Assembly (NCBI GenBank): GCA_024233115.1
Contig: JACKQB010000005.1
Coordinates: forward strand, 124,001 to 188,000
Source: Akkermansiaceae bacterium
Lineage (GTDB): Bacteria > Verrucomicrobiota > Verrucomicrobiia > Verrucomicrobiales > Akkermansiaceae
Length of the DNA: 64,000 nucleotides
Reading direction: 5' to 3'
Shown piece by piece: positions 27,345 to 36,212 of this stretch. The notes under the pieces are model-generated. The model did no database searches. It had not been told where the DNA came from and saw only the letters and a program-made list of their open reading frames with translations. The translations under genes were made by a program, and so were the position numbers. How positions within the stretch are numbered: the first letter of the stretch is position 1; each line of letters starts with the position of its first letter.

Positions 27345-29600
27345 ATGCCATATTCATACATAGCCGTTCTAGGTCTTTCCCCTCTCGATCTCATTGTTAT
27401 TATCGCTTATTTCGTCGCGATGATTGGCATTGGGATCTGGTCCATGCGACGGATCAAGAGCCAGGAGGATTTCTTTCTCGGTGGTCGCCGGTTTGGCAGG
27501 CTGATCCAGGTGTTTGCCAACTTTGGCCAGGCAACGTCATCGGATACGGGGCCGACTGTGGCGACCACCACCTATAACAATGGTGGCGCCGGTGTGTGGT
27601 CGGCGTTGATGATGTTGTTTGCCACCCCCTTCTTCTGGTTTACCTCGGTGTGGTACCGGCGCATGCGGACGGTGACGCTGGGTGATTATTATGCCGAGCG
27701 TTTCAACTCCAAGGTGATCGGCGGTATTTATGCCCTGCTCATGGGCGTGGGGCTCTGCGTTCTGTTATCGTTGGCATTCATCATGATGAACAAAACGGTG
27801 CAGGCGATGACACCGAAGGATCAGGCGGATCTAACATCCTCCGAAAAAGTGGAATACGCCCAGGCCGTGCGGATGAACGACCTGCAAAGCCGCGACTACC
27901 ATTCGCTGACACCGGTGGAGGTGGATGAGTTGAGGCAGTTGCAAATTGAAAAACCAAGGTTGCAGTTTTCCTACATCAATTCATCGCTACTGATCTGGTC
28001 GATCGTTATTGTCGTCTGTCTCTACGCCGTCACCGGAGGCTTGGAGGCGGCGTTTATCAGTGACATGATCCAGGGGGTATTCATCCTGATCCTATCAGTG
28101 ATGCTCATTCCGTTTGCTGTGAATATGGTGAATGACCGCTTTGGTGGTTCGGGCGTGATGGATGCATTCAGGACCCTGCACGTACAAAAATCCGAGTCGT
28201 TTTTCGAGATTTTCGGCTCTCCCGCAGCGGCGGATTTCACCTGGTATTACATCGCGGCCATCGCGGTGATGGGATTGATCAACTCGGGGGCGCAGGCCAA
28301 TACCTTTGTGACACCCAGTTCGTCGAAAGATGAATACTCCGCCCGTTTCGGCATGACCTTTGGGATTTACCTGAAACGTGGAACCACGGTGCTCTGGGGC
28401 GTCACCTCCCTGTTCGCCGTTCTCTTGTTTGCCAGTGATATCACCGATCCCGATTTGCTCTGGGGCTACGCATCGCTGAAGCTTCTGGCTCCTGTGGGCA
28501 TGGGCCTGGTCGGTCTGATGATCGCGGCACTGATGGCCGCACTGATGTCGACGGCGGATATGTTTATGATCACCGCCTCGAGCCTCTTTACCCACAATAT
28601 TTACAGACCCTTGTTTCCTGCCAGATCGAGCAAGCATTACGTCAATGCCGGTCGGGTTTTCGGTGTGCTGGTGCTGATTGGCGCCGCGTTTTTTTCCCTC
28701 CTCAATGACAGTGTGTTAGGGATGCTGAAACTTTGGTGGGAGTTTGGCGGGCTCTTTGCCGCCGCCATGTGGTTGGGTATCCTGTGGAAGAAGACGAGTC
28801 GGCGCGCCGTGTATTTTCAAATTGGCACCTGCCTGTTACTCTATTTCTTGATCCCGATGCTGCTGCCGGCGCTCGCACCAGGTGTGCGCAGCCACCCGGA
28901 GATGCTGAAAACGACAGAGGCCAGGGTCATCACTTCCGACTACAAACGTGCGACCCAGGAGGATGTGGATGCCCGTAACCAGGAAATTGAATCGTTCCGG
29001 TCACTGACACCGACCGAGCGGGCCGGCCGCGTTGCCCCGGTTCCCGTCGAGCTCGGCCAGCCATGGTCGAAGACCACCGTGCTGCCTGCAAAATCCATTT
29101 TCTGGACCAAGGGGCTGGTGGTGATGAAGGATGAAAACGGGGAAGTGCTCAAAGACGTCGGTGGCAAGGTGCGCTACCAGGGGCAGGGCATGTTGAACGT
29201 CTTTTTGTACGCGGTCGATGCTCTGGGATTTGACCTTTCCAAAAATACCTACTCGGAAAACGAAACCATCCGCGTCGCGATCCGGGTGGTTTTCCCGTTT
29301 TTGATCCTGGTGGGGGTGAGCCTGCTAACCCGCCGCTCCAAGGAGGAGATTCAAGCCGCCGACCGTCTGGCTGCGCGGATGTTAACCCCTCTGGCCCAAA
29401 CCCCCGAGGAGGACGAAAAAGAAGTCGAACTCTCCCATGCCCGTCCTGGCCGGTTTGATCACACCAAGGTCTTCGGGCCGGAGTCGTCCTGGCAGTGGGC
29501 AAAGTGGAACCGACAGGACACCGTCGGTTTCATCCTCAATATCTTGACAGTGATCGCCATCATCTGGGCACTGACATTCTGTTTTGGCCTGGGTGGGTGA
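27345..29600 (+). CDS. Sodium:solute symporter (SSS) family transporter
   Basis: A 751-aa inner-membrane protein with about 13-14 transmembrane segments. The start LIVIIAYFVAMIGIGIWSMRR and DFFLGGRRFGRLIQVFANFG are typical of SSS (SGLT-like) Na+/solute symporters; MSTADMFMITASSLFTHN is the family's conserved middle helix. A soluble insertion of about 130 residues (around 510-640) is not usual. I chose the ATG at 27345, since upstream codons overlap the preceding gene. Context suggests uptake of sugars, uronates or oligosaccharides freed by the locus. The substrate is not shown. Confidence 0.9.
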   Translation: MPYSYIAVLGLSPLDLIVIIAYFVAMIGIGIWSMRRIKSQEDFFLGGRRFGRLIQVFANFGQATSSDTGPTVATTTYNNGGAGVWSALMMLFATPFFWFTSVWYRRMRTVTLGDYYAERFNSKVIGGIYALLMGVGLCVLLSLAFIMMNKTVQAMTPKDQADLTSSEKVEYAQAVRMNDLQSRDYHSLTPVEVDELRQLQIEKPRLQFSYINSSLLIWSIVIVVCLYAVTGGLEAAFISDMIQGVFILILSVMLIPFAVNMVNDRFGGSGVMDAFRTLHVQKSESFFEIFGSPAAADFTWYYIAAIAVMGLINSGAQANTFVTPSSSKDEYSARFGMTFGIYLKRGTTVLWGVTSLFAVLLFASDITDPDLLWGYASLKLLAPVGMGLVGLMIAALMAALMSTADMFMITASSLFTHNIYRPLFPARSSKHYVNAGRVFGVLVLIGAAFFSLLNDSVLGMLKLWWEFGGLFAAAMWLGILWKKTSRRAVYFQIGTCLLLYFLIPMLLPALAPGVRSHPEMLKTTEARVITSDYKRATQEDVDARNQEIESFRSLTPTERAGRVAPVPVELGQPWSKTTVLPAKSIFWTKGLVVMKDENGEVLKDVGGKVRYQGQGMLNVFLYAVDALGFDLSKNTYSENETIRVAIRVVFPFLILVGVSLLTRRSKEEIQAADRLAARMLTPLAQTPEEDEKEVELSHARPGRFDHTKVFGPESSWQWAKWNRQDTVGFILNILTVIAIIWALTFCFGLGG

Positions 29601-29677
29601 TGATCATGTTTGCCTCAGGCCCCATCCGCAGGGACGTAAAAACAGCATGGTGACGATCGAGCTGCACGATGTGCGGG

Positions 29678-29695
29678 ACAAATAGACAATACTTT
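29678..29695 (+). promoter_or_regulatory. Variant of the shared upstream box
   Basis: ACAAATAGACAATACTTT matches 14 of 18 positions of the box at 18653 and 23137 and lies 111 bp before the PEP-CTERM gene at 29806. Confidence 0.4.
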
Positions 29696-29805
29696 GAAAT
29701 GGTGGGTAATGCTGCGACCTGCCAGTCTTCCCCTTGGGTAGATTCCGAGCCCATCGGGCTGAGGGGATCTGCCTTCACATTGACAATACATACCACACCT
29801 GGAAA

Positions 29806-30447
29806 ATGAAACAAATACTCACACTCATCACGTCAGCTCTCGCCGTCGGCGGGGCTCAGGCCGCCATCATCGCCACTGACAACGCATCGACCGCGCCAAC
29901 GCTCGGGGGCAACGTCATCGGCTACAACGGTGCAGCAAGCGCACGCTTCGGTTGGGATGCCAGCGAGTCATTCACCCAGTCATTCACAGTTTCGGGCGCT
30001 GGCACACTTGACACTATCTATTTAGGCTACAATGCCTTCGATAATGGCGAAACCCTGACATTTGATTTGTCGGTCAACGGCAACCTGGTGGAAACCGGTA
30101 TCATTCTCGATGGTGACAACTTCAGTGGCTCCTCCGGCACCGATGGAGGAAGCACTCCGGTCTACTGGATGAAGTTGGATCTTTCCGCTGAGAATATCCC
30201 GGTGAGCGCGGGCTCAAACAACTTCACGATGGCTGCGACGAGCGACACCGGTGCGGGTTATGCCCTGGCGCCGCTCTATAACAGCAATACCAGCTCTTAC
30301 ACTGGCGGTGCTATGAACCTATCCTTCTCCGTCACCACTGGAGATCTCCTTTTCGCCGTAGCGACCACTCCTGTCCCCGAGCCTTCATCATCAGCCCTTC
30401 TCGGCCTTGGCGGTCTGGCGCTCATCCTGCGCCGCCGCAAGGGTTAA
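29806..30447 (+). CDS. PEP-CTERM sorting-domain protein C
   Basis: A 213-aa exported protein. The signal peptide (MKQILTLITSALAVGGAQA) precedes a single beta-rich domain (FTQSFTVSGAGTLDTIYLGY, YWMKLDLS) that looks like a jelly-roll or carbohydrate-binding-like sandwich. The tail is VPEPSSSALLGLGGL, a short helix and RRRKG. The ATG at 29806 starts the signal peptide. A terminator follows. It lies after the transporter gene but has its own upstream region with a variant of the shared box, so it may be co-regulated with the carbohydrate locus. Confidence 0.9.
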   Translation: MKQILTLITSALAVGGAQAAIIATDNASTAPTLGGNVIGYNGAASARFGWDASESFTQSFTVSGAGTLDTIYLGYNAFDNGETLTFDLSVNGNLVETGIILDGDNFSGSSGTDGGSTPVYWMKLDLSAENIPVSAGSNNFTMAATSDTGAGYALAPLYNSNTSSYTGGAMNLSFSVTTGDLLFAVATTPVPEPSSSALLGLGGLALILRRRKG

Positions 30448-30511
30448 GGAGGACAGCTCCATCATCGCAGGCAATCAATCATCTTCTGTAGAATCAGAAC
30501 CACTCTTAACC

Positions 30512-30552
30512 AACCCCGCACCGGAGCCAGCTTCGGAGCGGGGTTGCTTTTT
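30512..30552 (+). terminator. Rho-independent terminator
   Basis: Stem AACCCCGC (30512-30519) with GCGGGGTT (30538-30545), with further pairing inside the loop, then GCTTTTT. It ends the PEP-CTERM gene at 29806-30447. Confidence 0.8.
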
Positions 30553-30608
30553 AGGGCCGCTGTGGGAATTGTCTACCCATCGGGCGATGCGCGTGACTAC
30601 ATAGCGGC

Positions 30609-31352
30609 ATGCAGCCTCGTTTTGAAGAAATCGACTACCAGCAGACTCCTCTCGGCGAAGTGATCCTGCGCAGGCGGACGATGGCAACGCTCGGTGGCCG
30701 CGAGGTTTACGAAATCATGCTCGGCCAGGACTTCCTGATGTCGTCGCTGTTCACTGTGGTGGAAGAGGCCCTGTCGACCCTGGGCATGGCTGCTGCCGGG
30801 AAGGCATTTCCAGAATGTGACGCGCTCAATGTCGTGGTCGGTGGTCTGGGGCTTGGTTACACTGCGAAGGTGGCACTCGAGCACCCGGCGGTCGGTGAAC
30901 TCATCGTCGTCGATTACCTGCAAGCGGTGATCGACTGGCATGAAAAGGGGCTGGTGCCACTGGGCGCCGGGCTGGTTGCCGACCCGCGATGCCGTTTCGA
31001 GCATGGTGACTTTTTTAAACGAGCTGTGAGTGAGGGTGGCGTAGGATTTGATCCGGTGGACGCGGAGAAAAAATTCCACGCCATCCTGCTCGATATCGAC
31101 CACTCACCGGACCACCTGCTCAACGAACGCCATGCGGGTTTTTACCGGGCGGACGGCCTGCGTCACATGAGCCGGCAGCTTTACCCTGGCGGGGTTTTTG
31201 CGCTGTGGTCCGATGATCCGCCTGAGGAGAAGTTTATCCACGCCCTCAACGAGGTGTTTGCCTGCTGTGAGACGCATGTGGTTCCTTTCGAAAACCCGAT
31301 CCTTGGCCGTGACTCGGAGAGCACGGTTTATGTGGCAAGGGCCCATCGGTAA
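30609..31352 (+). CDS. Spermidine synthase-like SAM-dependent methyltransferase/aminopropyltransferase
   Basis: A 247-aa cytoplasmic Rossmann-fold protein. The core VVVGGLGLGYTAKVALEHP is the nucleotide-binding loop, VDYLQAVIDWHE the acidic strand 2, and FHAILLDIDHSPDHLL the strand-4 region of the spermidine synthase superfamily. Full-length spermidine synthases are about 280-310 aa, so this is a shorter relative. True polyamine activity is not certain, because the usual aspartate motif for decarboxylated SAM is not clearly preserved. It overlaps or abuts the EamA-type transporter gene, perhaps as an operon. Confidence 0.75.
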   Translation: MQPRFEEIDYQQTPLGEVILRRRTMATLGGREVYEIMLGQDFLMSSLFTVVEEALSTLGMAAAGKAFPECDALNVVVGGLGLGYTAKVALEHPAVGELIVVDYLQAVIDWHEKGLVPLGAGLVADPRCRFEHGDFFKRAVSEGGVGFDPVDAEKKFHAILLDIDHSPDHLLNERHAGFYRADGLRHMSRQLYPGGVFALWSDDPPEEKFIHALNEVFACCETHVVPFENPILGRDSESTVYVARAHR

Positions 31353-32271
31353 TCAAACAACCCGCCGACCGGTGAAAATCTCCTACCGCATACTTCCCCT
31401 CGCTGTACTCGTCTGTGCGCTGCTGTGGGGGAGTGCGTTTCCGGCGATCAAGGCAATTTATGCCGAGTGGGCAGTGCTGGGTATTGAGCCGGACATGCCG
31501 AACCGTCTCGTGCTGGCGGGTGTCCGGTTTATGCTGGGTGGGGCGGTGTTGCTTGTTTTGGCCAGGCATCCTCTCAGGGAATTGAAACAGACCTCGAAGT
31601 GGCGTTTGCTTGGTTTCGCCTGTGCCCAAACGTATATCCAATACATCATGTTTTATACCGCGCTGGTGGTATCGAGCGCGGTGTTAGGTGGACTGCTGGT
31701 TGGCTCCGGAAGTATCTGGTGGCTACTGCTGGCACCGTTGTTGTTAAAATCCCCCTGGCCATCACGTTGGCAGTGGGGCTTTATCGGACTCGGGGTGATT
31801 GGTGTCGTGATTGCAGTCTATCGCCCCGGGGCGGGTAGTGGTCAGCCGGTTTTGGGTGCTGTCCTCTTTTGCCTCTGCACACTCAGTGGCTCGCTGGGAT
31901 TGATCGTTCTTCAGAAAATCCTCAAGACAATGGGTGCCAGGGCGGCAACAGGTTACGGTTTATTGTTAGGAGGTGTGATGTTTATGTTGTCGGGGGTGTC
32001 GGCCTGGTCAGATTTAGCGGTGCTCTTTAGTCCCCGGGTAATGTTGATCACCGCCTACCTGGCATTTGTTTCTGCGCTTGGCTTTGGCTTGTGGAACCAC
32101 CTGACAAGTTTGTTCCCGGTAAACCTTCTAGCAGGTTACCGCTTCCTGGTGCCCGTATGTGCGGTGGTGGAGTCGTCGCTGTTAGTATCCGGGGAGTCGC
32201 CGGGTGCGGGGATCTGGATTGGCGGGTCGCTCGTTGTTGCCGCCTTGATTGGGCTACAGAGGGCAAGGTAG
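31330..32271 (+). CDS. EamA/DMT-family transporter
   Basis: A 313-aa inner-membrane protein with about ten transmembrane helices in two halves, as in the drug/metabolite transporter superfamily (VLVCALLWGSAFPAIKAIYA opens the first EamA repeat; LFCLCTLSGSLGLIVLQKIL lies in the second). The ATG at 31330 overlaps the preceding gene and has a GGAG upstream; a GTG at 31372 is the alternative and would remove 14 polar residues. The stop TAG (32269-32271) belongs to the GTAG head of a REP unit. The exported or imported molecule is unknown. Confidence 0.85.
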   Translation: MWQGPIGNQTTRRPVKISYRILPLAVLVCALLWGSAFPAIKAIYAEWAVLGIEPDMPNRLVLAGVRFMLGGAVLLVLARHPLRELKQTSKWRLLGFACAQTYIQYIMFYTALVVSSAVLGGLLVGSGSIWWLLLAPLLLKSPWPSRWQWGFIGLGVIGVVIAVYRPGAGSGQPVLGAVLFCLCTLSGSLGLIVLQKILKTMGARAATGYGLLLGGVMFMLSGVSAWSDLAVLFSPRVMLITAYLAFVSALGFGLWNHLTSLFPVNLLAGYRFLVPVCAVVESSLLVSGESPGAGIWIGGSLVVAALIGLQRAR

Positions 32272-32337
32272 GACAGCTTTGCAAGCTGTCGATAGGATAG
32301 GTGCCAAGGTTGCCGACAGCTTGCAAAGCTGTCCTAC
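32268..32337. repeat. REP pair in inverted orientation (BIME-like)
   Basis: Two 24-bp units in perfect inverted orientation (32268-32291 and 32314-32337) are separated by 22 bp. Each has a GTAG head, the 8-bp stem GACAGCTT/AAGCTGTC and a 3-nt loop. The TAG of the left head ends the EamA gene and the TAG of the right head ends the CvfB-like gene on the other strand. Confidence 0.9.
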
Positions 32338-33179
32338 TTGACGGACCTGATGCCGTCTTTGCCGATGGTGATCACACGTTTTCTAAACAGCGCGCCGGTT
32401 GCCTTTTTAAAGGCTTTTTTGCTGACCCCGAGGGCTTGGTAAATATCCTCCGGCGGACTGGAGTCGGATAACTCCCAGTAACCATCCCGGCGGTCCAGTT
32501 CCGCTATGATACGGGTTTCAAGATCATCGGCCTTTTCCTTCCCCGAGAGGCCGGGTGGTTGCAGGGAGAGGTCTATCTTTCCATCTCGGCGCAGCTTGGC
32601 GATGTAGCCTATCAGCTGTTCGCCGGGTGCCGGTTTTTTGAACACTTCATTGGCAAACAGCACGCCACTGTGCCGACCGTTGATGATGGCTTTGTAACCA
32701 AGGTCGGTTTTGGCATAGATCATCAGGTCGACTTGCTGGCCGGTTTCATAGTCGGGTGCCTCTTTACTCAGATAGCGGTTGATGCGCCGACTGGCGACGA
32801 TGCGGTCGCTGTTAGGGTCGACATACACATACACTACATAGGTTTTACCCACGTCAAGCGGGCTGGTTTGCTCACGGAACGGGACGAAGAGATCCTTGAG
32901 CAGTCCCCAGTCCATAAACGATCCGACGCCTGTGACGGCGATGCATTCCAACGCCGCAAAATTCCCGGGTATCACCTTGGGTTGTCTCATCGTGGCGATC
33001 GGACGGTCTTCGGAGTCGCAGTAGATAAAGACATCCACCGTATCCCCCGGCTTGCAGTTACCGATGGTTTCATTGCGCGGGAGTAAGATTTCACCGAGCT
33101 CACCTTCGGAATCGAGAAAAAATCCAGGAGGGCTGTCCCTCAGGACAGTCAGTTGTGCTTGCTCGCCGATGTTTGCCAT
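32334..33179 (-). CDS. CvfB-type S1 RNA-binding protein
   Basis: A 281-aa cytoplasmic protein with S1-like OB folds followed by a winged-helix end. Recognisable parts are GEILLPRNETIGNCKPGDTV, VTGVGSFMDWGLLKDLFVPF, GYKAIINGRHSGVLFANEVF and the C-terminal EDIYQALGVSKKAFKKATGALFRKR. CvfB in Firmicutes binds RNA and affects virulence gene expression; here a general RNA-binding role is likely. I chose the ATG at 33179 (MANIGEQAQLTVL). Its TAG stop lies in the REP pair. A heptamer-repeat tract lies just upstream, in the probable 5' leader. Confidence 0.9.
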   Translation of the reverse strand: MANIGEQAQLTVLRDSPPGFFLDSEGELGEILLPRNETIGNCKPGDTVDVFIYCDSEDRPIATMRQPKVIPGNFAALECIAVTGVGSFMDWGLLKDLFVPFREQTSPLDVGKTYVVYVYVDPNSDRIVASRRINRYLSKEAPDYETGQQVDLMIYAKTDLGYKAIINGRHSGVLFANEVFKKPAPGEQLIGYIAKLRRDGKIDLSLQPPGLSGKEKADDLETRIIAELDRRDGYWELSDSSPPEDIYQALGVSKKAFKKATGALFRKRVITIGKDGIRSVK

Positions 33180-33203
33180 GGGCTGACCATAGGTTTTAAG
33201 TTG

Positions 33204-33229
33204 CAAACTCCAAACTCCAAATACCAAAA
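33204..33229. repeat. Degenerate heptamer repeats
   Basis: Four consecutive 7-nt units, CAAACTC CAAACTC CAAATAC CAAAAGG type, upstream of the CvfB-like gene. Similar 7-nt periodic tracts occur near 963, 12203, 44370 and 45592. Confidence 0.7.
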
Positions 33230-33318
33230 GGCCGAAGAAACCGTCGGGCGCAGGCAGAATGAAAGAAATAAAGAAAAAAAAGTAGTCAATATGGGAAATG
33301 GGTGTATAGTCCCCGTAT

Positions 33319-33558
33319 ATGAATGAAGCACACGTTCACGATATCATGCAGATGATGATGGAAACAGGTGAGGTTTACACCCGCGAGAGCCTGAAGAAGG
33401 CGATCATCAACCAGTTTGGCATCACCACTACTTTTTGCAGTTGTTCCGAAAACGGCATGACTCCGGCCGAGGCGGTGACCTTCCTTGAAAACCGTGGTAA
33501 GTTCATCCCCACGGAGGAGGGTTTTTACACGGACGAGAGTATGAAGTGCAGCCACTAG
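33319..33558 (+). CDS. YecH-family (DUF2492) small metal-binding-like protein
   Basis: A 79-aa protein: the start VHDIMQMMMETGEVYTRESL, the centre CSCSENGMTPAEAVTFLENR and the end DESMKCSH match the YecH family, whose Cys and His residues (here HVHD, CSC and C-S-H at the end) suggest metal binding. The function is unknown. The start ATG at 33319 follows a short AT-rich promoter-like region (about 33265-33318). A truncated copy of its 3' half, with an 18-bp deletion, lies at 42544-42644. Confidence 0.85.
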   Translation: MNEAHVHDIMQMMMETGEVYTRESLKKAIINQFGITTTFCSCSENGMTPAEAVTFLENRGKFIPTEEGFYTDESMKCSH

Positions 33559-33947
33559 GGGCGGCACTTGGGTTTACCCGGGATTGGGTAGCTCCATGTT
33601 AGGGTTACCAATTTGCGCTGGCGTGTGGGACATGCCGGTACGATTTACACGTACCCTGGAAAACATCGGTGGGATGTCTGGTGCATGAACTTCAGGGCAA
33701 TGAGAGGCGTTGCCTGAACTCATCATTGAAGTTAGCGCGGGCGGGAATTCAATCCGCATTTTCTTCGCTTGCTCGCCGACTTCTCCCTTGATAGGCTTTG
33801 ACGAGTGCGTTTCCGTGAAAGTAAATTACGTCTACTGGAGTAGGGGTTAAAGAACTCGTCCCATAGATATGTCGGCGAACTGGCTCGAAAAATGCACCTC
33901 GGCTACCCGGTATAACTTTCACACCCCATTGCTCCTTGCCCCATTCC
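33559..33947. other. Intergenic region, no convincing gene
   Basis: This 389-bp region separates the YecH-like gene from the histidine kinase. On the minus strand a 66-codon frame (33749-33949, starting MEWGKEQWGVKV) is open and reads plausibly as protein, but it has no recognisable motif and would overlap the kinase start; I regard it as doubtful. No strong hairpin is visible. Confidence 0.4.
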
Positions 33948-36212
33948 ATGTCAGGAAACCTGTTTTTGAGGTCGCGTTATTGCCGTGTTCCTTTGTGTAT
34001 ACTGGGATTCCTGCTTCAGATGGTGGGTTTGGTGGATGGCTTGGCTAAGTCACCGGAAAGCGATGGGTTCACAAAGATCAGGGATTTATGCGTGGTGCCG
34101 AAGTCGAAAATCAAGGCCTTGTCGCCATTTCGGGTCAAGGGAGTGATCACCTGGATCAACAGTAAAAGGAATGCCCGGCGAACACACGCGGTGTTCACCA
34201 TTCATGATGGCTCGGCTGGTATTTTCGTCCGGGCGAACCCCAGCTCCAAGGAGGTCGAGTGGCAGGGCGATAGCAAGGTGATCGCCACCCTGACTCCAGG
34301 AGCCGAAATCGAGATGGAGGGAATTCTTGAGCAGGGGTCGTTCAAACCGACCATTTTGGCAATCTCTATCAGAGTGTTGAAACAAAGCCGGCTGCCGGCT
34401 CCGAAAGCAGTGTCGGTGGAGCGGCTGCTGTCCGGCGCGGAAGTCACGGAACGAGTGGCTGCCACCGGCGTCGTCCAGTCATGCGTCCCTTTCTCCAGTG
34501 ATAGCTGGCTCATGCGCATCAACAGCCACGCCGGCCATTTCATGGCCCGCATCAGGCGCAGAGACATGGATGCCCGCCGCTTGATCGATGCCAGGGTGAC
34601 CGTTCGAGGTCTCGTCGGCACCGCAGTCAACGGTCGTTCGGAATTCTTGCTGCCCAGCATCCAGATCGACAACTCTGAGGATTTGATCGTCTTGAAACCC
34701 GCTCCGGATGATGCGTTCGCCGTCCCCAAGGTGGCTCTCGACGATCTTGATGGTTTCTCAATCACTGGCCGCACACTGCACCGTCGCCGGGTCGAGGGTA
34801 CGGTGACCTATTGCGAACCTGGCGAATTTCTTTACATCCAGCAGGGCACCAGGGCGATCAAAGTCGAATTGGCGTCGAAAGAAGAGCTCCATCTCTGGGA
34901 TCGGATCGAAGTCTCCGGTTTCCTGGATATCTCCAGCTCGGTCGCTGGATTGCACGGTGCCGTGGTCCGCAAGCTGGGCACTCACGAAGCGATTTCGCCA
35001 CTGCCCACTTCGCTCACTGAGATCAGACAAGCTTTTGAACCTGTGCTGCAGGGGCGCCCCTCAGACCCACATGATTTCGACGGCTTGCTCGTCGAGTTTA
35101 CCGGCCGACTTTTGAGCGTTCAACAATTTACCAAACGAGGCAAGGTTCACCTGACCCTGGGTAACGGAGAGCAACTGACCACTGCTGATCTCGACGTCTC
35201 CTCCCTTGACCACTTCGGAGAACTGCGTGTTGGCTCACTGATCAAGGTAGTCGGCGTGGCTGAAGTCGAATACACCGCTTCTCGGCAGATGCAGGAACTG
35301 AGCCTGCCAATCGGCCTTAACTTGTTGCTGCGTGATGCCAGTGACATCACGGTGCTCGACGCGTCTTCATGGTGGACTCCCCAGCGGATCAGCTGGACGG
35401 CTATCACACTCGGAGTAGTGCTGATCGCGGTGATGGGATGGAGTATTACCTTGCAGCGGCAACTGCGCAGGCGTACCCGTCGCTTGGAGGCTGTGATGTT
35501 GGCGCATCGCGATCTGGAGTTGGAGTTCCGGGGTGCCCTGCACGAGCGCCAGCGCTTGGCAGCGGATATGCACGACGGAGTTCAGCAGCTGATCGCGGGC
35601 GCGGCATTTCGATTGGAAGCCGCAGTAAACCACCTCACGGAAATACCCCCCATCGTCGATGCCCAGCTGACTGCTGCCCGGAGCACTCTTGTGCGTGCCC
35701 AGGATGGCTTGCGCGATTGCCTGACAGGCATGCTGTATGTCGATGAGGGCCCCACCGAGTTTCCGGCACTTTTGCAGTATGCAGCAGCGGCGATGGATCA
35801 CTGGCCTGAAGATTTGGTCGATGTGCGCGTGGAAGGCGGGCGTCCCTATCCGCTCTCCCGCCATGTCAAGGGTAGCTTGCAACTGCTCATGCAAGAGGCG
35901 GTGGGCAATGCCCTGAAGCACGGAGCCGCGCGCCATGTTAAGATCACCCTCGGTTACCATGACGAGGTATTCGAGATGAATCTTGAGGATAACGGCAGCG
36001 GCTTTGACCCGCTCCAAGTGCCGGGTCACGAAACCGGTCATTTTGGCCTGGAATCCATGCGTCACCGCATGAGCTGGCTTGACGGCTCCGTGGAAATCCT
36101 GACTGCTGCCGGTGGCGGAGTCCGCGTCAGGACTCGCATGCCGCGTAGTGTAGCGGAAGAATCCAAACCGGTTGAAGAGCCTCAACCCACCAACGAAACA
36201 AGTGCACCATGA
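33948..36212 (+). CDS. Sensor histidine kinase (HisKA_3 type) with OB-fold-like sensor repeats
   Basis: A 754-aa membrane kinase. An N-terminal hydrophobic segment (RVPLCILGFLLQMVGLVDGL) leads to a sensor region of about 430 residues with four similar modules (VKGVITWINSK, ATGVVQSCVPF, VEGTVTYCEPG, FTGRLLSVQQF) resembling OB folds. A transmembrane helix follows at about residue 480 (ITLGVVLIAVMGWSITL), then RLAADMHDGVQQ with phospho-acceptor His542, and the ATPase domain (EAVGNALKHG, DNGSGFDP, GHFGLESMRHR). It overlaps the response regulator gene by 4 bp (ATGA). I chose the ATG at 33948 over the upstream TTG. It probably senses an extracytoplasmic signal for the module that follows. Confidence 0.92.
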   Translation: MSGNLFLRSRYCRVPLCILGFLLQMVGLVDGLAKSPESDGFTKIRDLCVVPKSKIKALSPFRVKGVITWINSKRNARRTHAVFTIHDGSAGIFVRANPSSKEVEWQGDSKVIATLTPGAEIEMEGILEQGSFKPTILAISIRVLKQSRLPAPKAVSVERLLSGAEVTERVAATGVVQSCVPFSSDSWLMRINSHAGHFMARIRRRDMDARRLIDARVTVRGLVGTAVNGRSEFLLPSIQIDNSEDLIVLKPAPDDAFAVPKVALDDLDGFSITGRTLHRRRVEGTVTYCEPGEFLYIQQGTRAIKVELASKEELHLWDRIEVSGFLDISSSVAGLHGAVVRKLGTHEAISPLPTSLTEIRQAFEPVLQGRPSDPHDFDGLLVEFTGRLLSVQQFTKRGKVHLTLGNGEQLTTADLDVSSLDHFGELRVGSLIKVVGVAEVEYTASRQMQELSLPIGLNLLLRDASDITVLDASSWWTPQRISWTAITLGVVLIAVMGWSITLQRQLRRRTRRLEAVMLAHRDLELEFRGALHERQRLAADMHDGVQQLIAGAAFRLEAAVNHLTEIPPIVDAQLTAARSTLVRAQDGLRDCLTGMLYVDEGPTEFPALLQYAAAAMDHWPEDLVDVRVEGGRPYPLSRHVKGSLQLLMQEAVGNALKHGAARHVKITLGYHDEVFEMNLEDNGSGFDPLQVPGHETGHFGLESMRHRMSWLDGSVEILTAAGGGVRVRTRMPRSVAEESKPVEEPQPTNETSAP

